Shown: positions 24,001 through 35,071 of the stretch, piece by piece
Layout: every line of letters starts with the position of its first letter
Numbering within the stretch: the first letter of the stretch is position 1
From: Rebecca billardiae RCC1528
Taxonomy: Eukaryota; Haptophyta
NCBI GenBank assembly: GCA_965240325.2
Contig: OZ251223.1
Span: forward strand, 1,302,001 to 1,366,000
DNA: 64,000 nucleotides
Direction: 5' to 3'
Translations under genes and position numbers: made by a program
The notes under the pieces: generated by a model
The model's database searches: none
Seen by the model: only the letters and a program-made list of their open reading frames with translations
Told to the model about the DNA's origin: nothing

Positions 24001-27000
24001 CGGCGGGCTCGGCGGCGGGCTGGGCGGTGGCGAGGGCGGAGGGCTGGGCGGCGGGCTGGGCGGCGGCGGCGACGGAGGCGGGCTGGGAGGCGGACTCGGC
24101 GGCGGGCTGGGCGGCGGCGACGGCGGCGGGCTGGGTGGCGGGCTCGGCGGCGGGCTCGGAGGAGGCGACGGTGGCGGCGATGGCGGGGGGCTTGGTGGCG
24201 GAGACGGCGGCGGGCTCGGCGGTGGGCTCGGCGGCGGGCTCGGCGGTGGGCTCGGCGGCGGTGGCGACGGTGGCGGCGACGGTGGTGGCGACGGTGGCGG
24301 CGAGGGCGGCGGGCTGGGCGGCGGGCTGGGCGGCGGCGACGGCGGTGGCGACGGTGGCGGCGAGGGCGGCGGGGACGGCGGTGGCGACGGTGGAGGCGAC
24401 GGCGGCGGGCTTGGCGGTGGGCTCGGCGGTGGGCTCGGTGGTGGGCTGGGCGGCGGCGGCGAAGGCGGAGGGCTGGGTGGCGGGCTCGGCGGCGGGCTGG
24501 GCGGCGGCGACGGAGGCGGGCTGGGTGGCGGGCTCGGCGGCGGCGACGGTGGCGGCGACGGTGGCGGCGATGGCGGTGGACTCGGTGGTGGGGACGGCGG
24601 CGGGCTCGGCGGCGGGCTTGGCGGCGGGCTCGGCGGCGGGCTCGGGGGCGGTGGCGATGGCGGCGGCGACGGTGGTGGCGACGGTGGCGGCGAGGGCGGC
24701 GGCATCGGGGGCGGGCTGGGAGGCGGCGAGGGTGGTGGCGACGGCGGCGGCGATGGCGGCGGGGACGGCGGCGGCGAGGGCGGTGGCGACGGCGGTGGCG
24801 ATGGCGGCGGGGATGGCGGTGGGGACGGCGGCGGGCTCGGCGGCGGGCTGGGCGGTGGCGAGGGCGGAGGGCTGGGCGGCGGGCTGGGCGGCGGCGGCGA
24901 CGGAGGCGGGCTGGGAGGCGGACTCGGCGGCGGGCTGGGCGGCGGCGACGGCGGCGGGCTGGGTGGCGGGCTCGGCGGCGGGCTCGGAGGAGGCGACGGT
25001 GGCGGCGATGGCGGGGGGCTTGGTGGCGGAGACGGCGGCGGGCTCGGCGGTGGGCTCGGCGGCGGGCTCGGCGGTGGGCTCGGCGGCGGTGGCGACGGTG
25101 GCGGCGACGGTGGTGGCGACGGTGGCGGCGAGGGCGGCGGGCTGGGCGGCGGGCTGGGCGGCGGCGACGGCGGTGGCGACGGTGGCGGCGAGGGCGGCGG
25201 GGACGGCGGTGGCGACGGTGGAGGCGACGGCGGCGGGCTTGGCGGTGGGCTCGGCGGTGGGCTCGGTGGTGGGCTGGGCGGCGGCGGCGAAGGCGGAGGG
25301 CTGGGTGGCGGGCTCGGCGGCGGGCTGGGCGGCGGCGACGGAGGCGGGCTGGGTGGCGGGCTCGGCGGCGGCGACGGTGGCGGCGACGGTGGCGGCGATG
25401 GCGGTGGACTCGGTGGTGGGGACGGCGGCGGGCTCGGCGGCGGGCTCGGCGGCGGGCTCGGCGGCGGGCTCGGGGGCGGTGGCGATGGCGGCGGCGACGG
25501 TGGTGGCGACGGTGGCGGCGAGGGCGGCGGCATCGGGGGCGGGCTGGGAGGCGGCGAGGGTGGTGGCGACGGCGGCGGCGATGGCGGCGGGGACGGCGGC
25601 GGCGAGGGCGGTGGCGACGGCGGTGGCGATGGCGGCGGGGATGGCGGTGGGGACGGCGGCGGGCTCGGCGGCGGGCTGGGCGGTGGCGAGGGCGGAGGGC
25701 TGGGCGGCGGGCTGGGCGGCGGCGGCGACGGAGGCGGGCTGGGAGGCGGACTCGGCGGCGGGCTGGGCGGCGGCGACGGCGGCGGGCTGGGTGGCGGGCT
25801 CGGCGGCGGGCTCGGAGGAGGCGACGGTGGCGGCGATGGCGGGGGGCTTGGTGGCGGAGACGGCGGCGGGCTCGGCGGTGGGCTCGGCGGCGGGCTCGGC
25901 GGTGGGCTCGGCGGCGGTGGCGACGGTGGCGGCGACGGTGGTGGCGACGGTGGCGGCGAGGGCGGCGGGCTGGGCGGCGGGCTGGGCGGCGGCGACGGCG
26001 GTGGCGACGGTGGCGGCGAGGGCGGCGGGGACGGCGGTGGCGACGGTGGAGGCGACGGCGGCGGGCTTGGCGGTGGGCTCGGCGGTGGGCTCGGTGGTGG
26101 GCTGGGCGGCGGCGGCGACGGCGGAGGGCTGGGTGGCGGGCTCGGCGGCGGGCTGGGCGGCGGCCACGGAGGCGGGCTGGGTGGCGGGCTCGGCGGCGGC
26201 GACGGTGGCGGCGACGGTGGCGGCGATGGCGGTGGACTCGGTGGTGGGGACGGCGGCGGGCTCGGCGGCGGGCTCGGCGGCGGGCTCGGCGGCGGGCTCG
26301 GGGGCGGTGGCGACGGTGGCGGCGACGGCGGTGGCGACGGTGGCGGTGAGGGCGGCGGGCTGGGCGGCGGGCTGGGCGGCGGGGACGGCGGTGGAGACGG
26401 TGGCGGCGAGGGCGGCGGGGACGGCGGTGGCGACGGTGGAGGCGACGGCGGCGGGCTTGGCGGTGGGCTCGGCGGTGGGCTCGGTGGTGGGCTGGGCGGC
26501 GGCGGCGAAGGCGGAGGGCTGGGTGGCGGGCTCGGCGGCGGGCTGGGCGGCGGCGACGGAGGCGGGCTGGGTGGCGGGCTTGGCGGCGGCGACGGTGGCG
26601 GCGATGGTGGCGGCGATGGCGGCGGACTCGGTGGTGGCGACGGCGGCGGGCTCGGCGGCGGGCTTGGTGGCGGGCTCGGCGGCGGGCTCGGCGGTGGTGG
26701 CGACGGTGGTGGCGACGGTGGTGGCGACGGTGGCGGCGAGGGTGGCGGCGCCGGCGGCGGGCTGGGCGGCGGCGAGGGCGGTGGCGACGGCGGCGGCGAG
26801 GGTGGCGGGGACGGCGGTGGCGACGGTGGAGGCGACGGCGGAGGCGATGGTGGTGGACTGGGCGGTGGGCTCGGCGGTGGGCTGGGTGGCGGGGGTGACG
26901 GAGGCGGGCTGGGCGGTGGACTAGGCGGCGGGCTCGGCGGTGGAGACGGAGGCGGGCTGGGCGGTGGACTAGGCGGCGGGCTCGGCGGTGGAGACGGAGG

Positions 27001-30000
27001 CGGGCTGGGTGGCGGGCTCGGCGGGGGGCTAGGGGGAGGCGACGGTGGGGGCGACGGCGGCGGGCTCGGTGGCGGCGACGGCGGCGGGCTCGGCGGTGGG
27101 CTCGGCGGCGGGCTCGGCGGTGGGCTCGGCGGCGGCGGAGATGGCGGCGGCGATGGTGGTGGCGACGGTGGCGGCGAGGGCGGCGGCGTCGGAGGTGGGC
27201 TTGGCGGCGGGCTGGGTGGCGGAGACGGTGGCGGCGATGGCGGTGGCGACGGCGGCGGTGACGGCGGCGGGCTTGGAGGCGGGCTTGGAGGCGGCGAGGG
27301 CGGAGGGCTGGGCGGTGGGCTGGGCGGCGGCGGCGAGGGTGGCGGGCTGGGAGGCGGGCTCGGCGGAGGGCTCGGCGGCGGTGACGGCGGCGGTGAGGGT
27401 GGCGGGCTTGGCGGCGGGCTTGGCGGCGGCGACGGCGGCGGCGATGGTGGCGGGCTCGGCGGTGGGCTCGGCGGTGGAGACGGCGGCGGGCTCGGCGGTG
27501 GGCTCGGTGGTGGGCTCGGCGGAGGCGGCGACGGCGGCGGAGACGGCGGCGGAGACGGTGGTGGCGAGGGCGGCGGCGCCGGCGGCGGGCTTGGCGGCGG
27601 CGAGGGCGGCGGAGACGGCGGCGGCGAAGGCGGCGGAGACGGCGGTGGCGACGGTGGAGGCGACGGCGGAGGGAATGGTGGTGGACTGGGAGGCGGGCTC
27701 GGCGGCGGGCTCGGCGGCGGGCTTGGAGGCGGCGAGGGCGGAGGGCTGGGCGGTGGGCTGGGCGGCGGCGGCGACGGCGGCGGGCTGGGCGGCGGGCTGG
27801 GCGGCGGGCTCGGCGGCGGCGATGGCGGTGGTGAGGGTGGCGGGCTCGGCGGCGGGCTTGGCGGCGGCGATGGCGGCGGCGATGGTGGCGGGCTCGGCGG
27901 TGGGCTCGGCGGTGGAGACGGCGGTGGGCTTGGCGGTGGGCTCGGTGGTGGGCTCGGAGGAGGCGGCGAGGGCGGCGGAGACGGCGGCGGAGACGGTGGC
28001 GGCGAGGGCGGCGGCGCCGGCGGCGGGCTTGGCGGCGGCGAGGGCGGTGGCGAGGGCGGCGGCGAGGGCGGCGGGGACGGCGGTGGCGACGGTGGAGGCG
28101 ACGGCGGCGGGCTTGGCGGTGGGCTCGGCGGCGGGCTGGGCGGTGGGCTGGGTGGCGGGGGCGACGGAGGCGGGCTGGGCGGTGGGCTCGGCGGCGGGCT
28201 CGGCGGTGGGGACGGCGGCGGGCTGGGTGGCGGGCTTGGCGGCGGGCTGGGGGGAGGCGACGGTGGGGGCGACGGCGGGGGGCTCGGTGGGGGAGACGGC
28301 GGCGGGCTCGGCGGTGGGCTCGGCGGTGGGCTCGGCGGCGGGCTTGGCGGCGGTGGCGACGGCGGCGGCGACGGTGGTGGTGATGGTGGCGGCGAGGGCG
28401 GCGGTGCCGGCGGCGGGCTCGGCGGCGGGCTCGGCGGCGGTGACGGGGGCGGTGACGGCGGCGGTGACGGCGGCGGTGACGGCGGCGGGCTCGGCGGCGG
28501 GCTTGGCGGCGGCGATGGCGGAGGGCTGGGGGGTGGGCTGGGTGGCGGAGGCGACGGCGGCGGGCTGGGAGGCGGGCTCGGCGGCGGGCTAGGCGGTGGC
28601 GAAGGTGGCGGGCTCGGCGGTGGGCTCGGCGGCGGAGACGGCGGCGGGCTCGGCGGTGGGCTCGGCGGTGGGCTTGGCGGTGGGCTTGGCGGAGGCGGTG
28701 AGGGCGGTGGCGACGGTGGTGGCGATGGTGGTGGCGAGGGCGGGGGCGCCGGGGGCGGGCTCGGCGGCGGGCTCGGTGGCGGCGACGGTGGCGGTGATGG
28801 CGGCGGTGACGGCGGCGGTGAAGGCGGCGGGCTTGGCGGTGGAGACGGCGGTGGAGACGGCGGCGGGCTCGGTGGCGGGCTGGGTGGTGGGCTTGGCGGC
28901 GGGGACGGCGGTGGGCTCGGCGGTGGGCTGGGTGGTGGCGGCGAAGGAGGCGGGCTGGGCGGTGGACTAGGCGGCGGGCTGGGAGGTGGGCTGGGCGGCG
29001 GCGAAGGCGGCGGGCTCGGCGGCGGCGAAGGCGGCGGCGACGGTGGCGGCGACGGTGGCGGGCTCGGCGGAGGGCTCGGCGGCGGGCTCGGCGGCGGGCT
29101 CGGCGGTGGGCTCGGCGGCGGGCTCGGTGGCGGAGGCGACGGTGGAGGCGACGGTGGTGGCGATGGTGGCGGCGAGGGCGGCGGCGCCGGCGGCGGGCTC
29201 GGCGGCGGGCTCGGCGGCGGTGACGGTGGCGGTGACGGCGGCGGTGACGGCGGCGGTGACGGCGGCGGGCTCGGCGGCGGGCTGGGCGGCGGCGATGGCG
29301 GGGGGCTGGGCGGTGGGCTGGGTGGCGGAGGCGACGGCGGCGGGCTGGGAGGCGGGCTCGGCGGCGGGCTCGGCGGTGGGGACGGCGGCGGGCTGGGTGG
29401 CGGGCTTGGCGGCGGGCTGGGCGGAGGCGACGGTGGGGGCGACGGCGGGGGGCTCGGTGGGGGAGACGGCGGCGGGCTCGGCGGCGGGCTCGGCGGTGGG
29501 CTCGGCGGCGGGCTCGGTGGCGGAGGCGACGGTGGAGGCGACGGTGGTGGCGATGGTGGCGGCGAGGGCGGCGGCGCCGGCGGCGGGCTCGGCGGCGGGC
29601 TCGGCGGCGGTGACGGTGGCGGTGACGGCGGCGGTGACGGCGGCGGTGACGGCGGCGGGCTCGGCGGCGGGCTAGGCGGCGGCGATGGCGGAGGGCTGGG
29701 CGGTGGGCTGGGTGGCGGAGGCGACGGCGGCGGGCTGGGAGGCGGGCTCGGCGGCGGGCTCGGCGGTGGCGAAGGCGGCGGACTGGGCGGCGGGCTCGGC
29801 GGCGGCGACGGCGGCGGCGACGGTGGCGGCGATGGCGGCGGGCTCGGCGGCGGGCTTGGCGGCGGGCTCGGCGGTGGGCTTGGCGGCGGGCTGGGTGGCG
29901 GGCTAGGCGGAGGCGGTGAGGGCGGCGGCGACGGTGGTGGCGATGGTGGCGGCGAGGGCGGGGGCGCCGGGGGAGGGCTCGGCGGGGGGCTCGGTGGCGG

Positions 30001-33000
30001 CGACGGTGGCGGTGATGGCGGCGGTGACGGCGGCGGTGACGGCGGCGGGCTTGGCGGTGGGTTTGGCGGTGGAGACGGCGGCGGGCTCGGTGGCGGGCTC
30101 GGCGGCGGGCTCGGCGGCGGCGAAGGCGGGGGGCTGGGCGGGGGGCTGGGTGGCGGCGGCGAAGGAGGCGGGCTGGGCGGCGGGCTGGGCGGCGGGCTGG
30201 GTGGTGGGCTCGGCGGTGGGCTCGGCGGTGGGCTCGGCGGTGGGCTTGGTGGGGGCGAAGGCGGCGGCGGGCTTGGCGGCGGCGACGGCGGCGGCGATGG
30301 TGGCGGGCTCGGCGGTGGGCTCGGCGGTGGGCTTGGCGGAGGCGACGGCGGCGGGCTTGGCGGTGGGCTCGGCGGCGGTGGACTCGGGGGCGGGCTGGGC
30401 GGCGGGCTGGGCGGCGGGCTGGGCGGCGGGCTGGGCGGCGGGCTCGGCGGCGGCGATGGTGGCGGGCTCGGCGGCGGGCTCGGCGGTGGCGGGCTCGGCG
30501 GCGGGCTAGGTGGGGGGCTGGGCGGTGGCGACGGCGGCGGCGACGGCGGCGGGCTCGGCGGTGGGCTCGGAGGCGGCGAGGGTGGCGGGCTGGGTGGCGG
30601 CGGGCTTGGAGGCGGCGAGGGCGGCGGCGAGGGCGGTGGGGATGGCGGTGGCACCGGCGGGGGCGCCGGTGGCGGCGAGGGCGGGGGGCTCGGCGGCGGA
30701 CTGGGCGGTGGGCTCGGTGGTGGAGACGGCGGTGGCGACGGCGGCGGGCTGGGGGGTGGCGGGCTGGGCGGCGGGGACGGCGGCGGGGACGGCGGCGGGC
30801 TGGGCGGCGGCGCGGGCGGCGGGCTCGGCGGTGGTGATGGTGGCGGAGAGGGCGGCGGGCTGGGCGGAGGGCTGGGCGGCGGCGAGGGCGGCGGCGAGGG
30901 CGGCGGGCTCGGCGGCGGCGGGCTGGGCGGCGGGCTGGGCGGCGGCGAGGGCGGCGGCGAAGGCGGCGGCGAGGGCGGCGGGAAGGGCGGCGGGCTGGGC
31001 GGCGGGCTGGGCGGCGGCGACGGTGGCGGGCTTGGGGGTGGTGACGGTGGTGGCGAGGGCGGCGGGCTGGGCGGCGGCGGGCTGGGCGGCGGGCTCGGGG
31101 GCGGCGAGGGAGGAGGCGAGGGCGGCGGCGAGGGCGGCGGTCGCGGCGGCGGCGACGGTGGCGGGCTCGGCGGTGGGCTGGGCGGCGGGCTGGGCGGCGG
31201 GCTCGGCGGTGGCGACGGCGGGGGGCTTGGCGGCGGCGGACTGGGCGGTGGGCTGGGCGGCGGCGAGGGCGGTGGCGAGGGCGGCGGCGAGGGCGGTGGC
31301 GAGGGCGGCGGCGAAGGTGGCGGGCTCGGTGGCGGGCTGGGCGGCGGCGGGCTCGGCGGGGGCGACGGAGGCGGCGAGGGCGGCGGGCTGGGCGGAGGGC
31401 TGGGCGGCGGGCTCGGCGGCGGCGAGGGCGGCGGCGAGGGCGGAGGGAATGGTGGCGGCGGGCTCGGCGGCGGGCTTGGCGGCGGCGACGGCGGCGGGCT
31501 CGGCGGCGGGCTCGGCGGCGGGCTCGGCGGCGGGCTCGGCGGCGGGCTCGGCGGAGGGCTTGGCGGCGGTGGGCTGGGCGGTGGACTTGGCGGTGGGCTC
31601 GGCGGCGGTGAGGGCGGCGGTGAGGGCGGCGGCGGGCTCGGCGGCGGGCTCGGCGGTGGCGAGGGTGGCGGCGAGGGCGGCGGGCTGGGGGGCGGGATGG
31701 GCGGCGGTGACGGCGGCGGCGACGGTGGTGGGCTCGGCGGCGGCGACGGTGGTGGTGATGGTGGCGGGCTCGGCGGGGGCGGGCTCGGCGGCGGTGAGGG
31801 TGGCGGCGAGGGCGGCGGGCTCGGCGGCGGCGAGGGCGGCGGACTCGGCGACGGGCTGGGCGGCGGCGAGGGGGGCGGGCTCGGCGGCGGGCTCGGCGGG
31901 GGCGAGGGTGGCGGGCTGGGCGGCGGAGGGCTGGGCGGCGGGCGCGGCGGCGGGCTTGGCGGCGGGCTCGGCGGTGGGCGCGGCGGTGGCGGGCTGGGCG
32001 GCGGGCTGGGCGGTGGGCCGGGCGGCGGGCTCGGCGGGGGCGACGGCGGTGGGGACGGCGGCGGTGTGGGCGGTGGGGGGCTGGGCGGCGGCGGGCTGGG
32101 CGGCGGCCGCGGGGGCGGAGGGCTCGGGGGCGGGCTCGGCGGCGGCGACGGCGGCGACGGATTCGGCACGGGTGCGGCGGGCAGGTTGTCGCCCATCGTC
32201 GCCGAGTCCGCGCCTCGGTTCGATGTGTCCCCCGTGCCGAGCTGGCCGCTGTCACCGACGCCGAAGCTGCGAGCCGCGCGGCGCCGCGCGGCAAGGGGCG
32301 TCGGATTGCGCGGCGCGGGGCGCGGCAGGCGGCGCGCGTGGCGCGCATCTGCCGCATGTGCCCGCGCACCCACCGCGCGCAGCACCCACGCAGCACCCGC
32401 GCCGCGCACCATTTGAGAGACTCGTCGTCGAGCGTGACGCAGTTGAAGTCCCCGCCCGTGCTCAGATCGACGACTGTGCGGCCTGAGCCCAGCTGCACGG
32501 CCAGCAGTGCGTCCCCCATGTCCTCCGCGTCGCGGCCACGGTTGGAGCCGTCGCCCGCGCCGTTCTGACCCGACGGGCCGAAGCCCCAGCTGCGCAGCGG
32601 CAGCGCCGGGCACGCGCGCGCGCGCACGGCGGCGCGACGCGGCGCGGCGCGGGGCAACGCCGCGCAGATTCGCGCGAGCGGCGGCGGCGGAGGCTTGAGC
32701 GAGGAGCGGGCGGGGGTGTGTTGCGAGGGCGGCCCGGCGGGCGCGCGGCGCGCGGCGGTGGCGCGCGCGCACCACTTGAGCTGCCCGTCCGTCAGCTTCG
32801 CGCACGTCTGCCGCTCACCGAGCGAGAGGAACTCAGCGGTCAGCCCTGTGCCGAGGTTGAAGCCGGCCTCGCCGGCGGGGTTCGTGATGTCGGTGTTCGT
32901 GTCCATGCCGAGCCGGCCGTAGTCGTCCTGCCCCCAGCACTTGATCACGTCGGGGCTCGTGAGCCGCGAGCACGTGTGCTCCACGCCCACCGCCACGTCG

Positions 33001-34241
33001 AGCGGCGTGCCCCCCGTGTTCACACTCGGCAGCCCGTCGCCCATCGAGCCGCCCGTCTTACCATAGTCGGTCTTCGAGCCGATCCCGAGCTGGCCGCCGT
33101 TGTTCCGGCCCCAGCTGCGCGATGGCAGGGCGCGGTCGTGGGGCGCGGGGCGTGAGCGCGCATGCGCCGGGCGCGCGGGCCCGCCGCGCGAGCCCGCCGC
33201 GCGCGCGCACCACTTCAGCGTGCTGTCCGTGAAGAGCACACAGCCATGCCTGCCCAGGTGAACGTCCCAGCTAGTGCCAACTGTCAGCCCGGACCCGAAC
33301 GAGAGCTGGCCGCCCGCGGTGTTGGAGGAGGCGGTGCTCTCGCTGCCGAGCTCGCCGCCGTCGCCGCGGCCGAAGCACTGGATCCCGACGGTGCCGCTGA
33401 TCGTCGAGCGCACGCACGTGTGCTGCGAGCCGCAGCGCACCTCGTGCGCGGTGGCGCCCGCGCCCAGGCTGACTGCCACGAGAGCGTTGCCCATGGCGCG
33501 CGCACCGCCCGCGCCGCTGCCCGTTTCCGTGTTGTCGCCGCTGCCCAGCTGGCCGTACGCGTTGTCGCCCCAACTGCGGCGCGCACACGCGAGCCCACGC
33601 CGCCGATCACGCGGCGGGTCGGCAGGCGGACGTCAGGCCGAGAGCGCACGGCCGCACAGCACCGCGCGAGTAGGCGCAGGGGGGCATCCGGCGGCGAGCG
33701 GGTGCGCGCAGAGGCACGCGGCGGGGGCAAATGGCAGCCGCCCGGCGTGCAGTGGGGCGAGCACGCGGGTAAGCCTGCCACGCACCATCTGACGGTACCG
33801 TCTGACAGCACGACGCACGTGTGCACTCCGCCCGAGCTGAGGTCCGTCACTGTGGTGCTGTCGGGCACAGACACGTACGGCAGGTTGAGGCCGAGCTCGC
33901 CGGGCTCGTCACCTCTCGCCTCGGTGTCCTCGTACCCGAGGCGGCCGTCGTTGCCGTTGCCAAAGCTGCGCGTCGCGCGCGCACAGCAGGTGCGCGCGTG
34001 GCCGCGGGTCGGCGCGCTCCGCTCCACGGGTTGCGTGCACGCGCAGGGGCGTCATCTCGCACGGCCGCGCGGGGGCGCACCATTTGACCTCGCCCCCAGA
34101 ATACAGCGCGCAGGTGTGCGAGGTACCCGACGCAAGCTGAGTGATGGTACTCGCGCCAGCCACGCTCGCAAACACTCCCGGGTGAATCGCCGGGGTGACG
34201 AGCGCGAGGATCGTGCCACCGAGGGCCAGGGTGGCGGCCAT
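1..34241 (-). CDS. Giant RCC1-propeller / (SPPP)n / IPT-TIG / REJ protein, 3' end outside window
   Basis: The deduced product has at least 11,160 residues. Exons on the minus strand are 34241-34081, 33965-33786, 33573-33211, 33114-32773, 32589-32410 and 32266-1. The start is the first ATG and opens a hydrophobic signal segment (residues 1 to about 30). Residues about 35-430 hold seven RCC1/BLIP-type repeats (htC...KC[WF]G...GQLG), matching a seven-bladed propeller. Residues about 434-10,110 are Ser-Pro-Pro-Pro repeats. C-terminal to these are IPT/TIG domains (GPVGGGTVVTLEGQGW near 2700; VTVYGSGF near 2270), a CPGESVALDGSGSS segment near 1500, a PKD-like LELDASASHDP near 770, and at the edge the REJ signature NLPPYGGGLAVRP...FEC...GW. 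Only two single-G insertions (in the runs 23434-23436 and 22968-22971) break the frame; the same reading continues on both sides. By family this is an extracellular adhesion or polycystin-1-like protein; a membrane anchor would lie beyond the window (inference). Confidence 0.8.
3160..32190 (-). repeat. 29-kb Ser-Pro-Pro-Pro coding repeat tract
   Basis: About 9,680 codons of SPPP with scattered SPPPP and rare single replacements of Ser (Phe, Ala, Met, Asn, Arg, Trp, Thr). Ser is written as AGC, TCG or TCA, so the DNA is not a simple 12-bp satellite. The reading is uninterrupted from 32190 to 23437 in one frame and from 22967 to 3160 in another, with a 0.46-kb stretch in the third frame between the two single-base insertions. 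Such motifs are substrates for prolyl hydroxylation and O-glycosylation in algal wall and flagellar glycoproteins and form polyproline-II rods. The plus strand is correspondingly G-rich and open in several frames; I treat those readings as shadows. Confidence 0.9.
20950..26350 (-). repeat. 828-bp higher-order tandem repeat within the SPPP tract
   Basis: A landmark, CATCGGGGGCGGGCTGGGAG, recurs at 21389, 22217, 23046, 23875, 24703 and 25531. Spacings are 828, 829, 829, 828 and 828 bp. The two 829-bp intervals each contain one extra G (at 22971 and at 23434-23436). The unit equals 276 codons and is nearly identical between copies, so the array of about 6.5 copies expanded recently in whole codons. 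The array fades after 26350, where a half-unit continues. Copy number in an assembly of such a repeat is uncertain. Confidence 0.85.
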
Positions 34242-34337
34242 GGCCAAACTGCCCCCCTCTCACGACCCAGGTCACGACCTGGGCACCTCTGATGAAGGCC
34301 TGTTGCCTGCCGGCTGCCGCCAAAACTCGATACACTG

Positions 34338-35071
34338 GATCTCCCCCCCCCAAGAAGGGCTCAGCCCTCGATTTGCGCGCGGGACGCGCGCCGTCGAAGT
34401 CGCGCTTTCGCCGCTTCTGAAAAGCGCCGTGGTACCTCTCCGCGCGCTGCGCGCCAGTGGGCGCACAGTGGCGGCCGCGCGCCGCCGCGCGGGCCGCAGC
34501 CTCGCGGCCACTGGCGCCACCGCGAGGCCGCGCGCTCGGGCGGCGCGGGCTGCCAGCCGCGCGTAGGAGCCCGCCGCGCGCGCTCGGCCCGGCTCGCGGC
34601 CTGCTCGCCGCCCGTGAGCTCGGCACGCGGCCGGCGCGACCCGGGCGGCGCGGCGCGCGAGGTTCGCGCGCCCGCTCGCCGGGCGCGTGAGCGAGTCGAG
34701 CGCGTTCGGTCGGCAGCGCCTGGGTGAGCGGGTCGGCCACAGGCTGTAGCGAGCCGGGCTTCCTCGCCTCGACGCCCGAGGCGGTGCGCCGCGCGCGTTC
34801 TGTGCCGGTCTGCGGCGGCGCAGCGGCTGCGCTCGCGCACGGACGGCCGCTGGGCTTGGATGGGCGCTCTCGAGCGCGTTTGGCGGCGGATCCCGCGCGG
34901 AGGGCTGGGGCAGGCACGGCAGTCCGCTCTGTCCGCGCCAAGCCCGCCTCGTGACGGAGGCCTTGCCCATCGACCGCTCGCGCGCCTCGCCGCCGGCGCT
35001 CGACCGGAGTCGGGCGTGGGCCGCACGCGCCCCGCGCGCGCCGCGCGCCCGCCCGGTCGGCCCATGAAGGC
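34338..35071 (+). repeat. Inverted repeat 1, left arm (about 735 bp)
   Basis: This segment is the reverse complement of 37200-37934 with only a few substitutions and a one-base indel (GCTGCGCGCC here, GCTGCCGCGCC in the other arm). It begins with GATCTCC plus a C run and ends near CCCATGAAGGC. The arm begins 97 bp upstream of the start codon of the giant gene, so it probably supplies part of that gene's 5' region. I see no convincing target-site duplication and no recognisable coding domain; the long frames in it mirror those of the other arm. Confidence 0.9.

Noticed and set aside
2034-26924. Plus-strand open frame of 8,296 codons reading GGGLGGGDGGG
   Set aside because: It is the antisense of the SPPP tract. 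It degenerates into other frames at the same single-G insertions and has no domain at either end, whereas the minus strand is flanked by real propeller and REJ domains.
22994-32416. Second long plus-strand Gly-rich frame
   Set aside because: Same antisense shadow, frame-shifted by the insertions at 22971 and 23434.
20817-33494. Minus-strand frame combining propeller exons with HRR and EPAA repeats
   Set aside because: Reads through unspliced introns and then the wrong frame of the tract. Only the propeller exons and the 0.46-kb stretch between the insertions are real in this frame.
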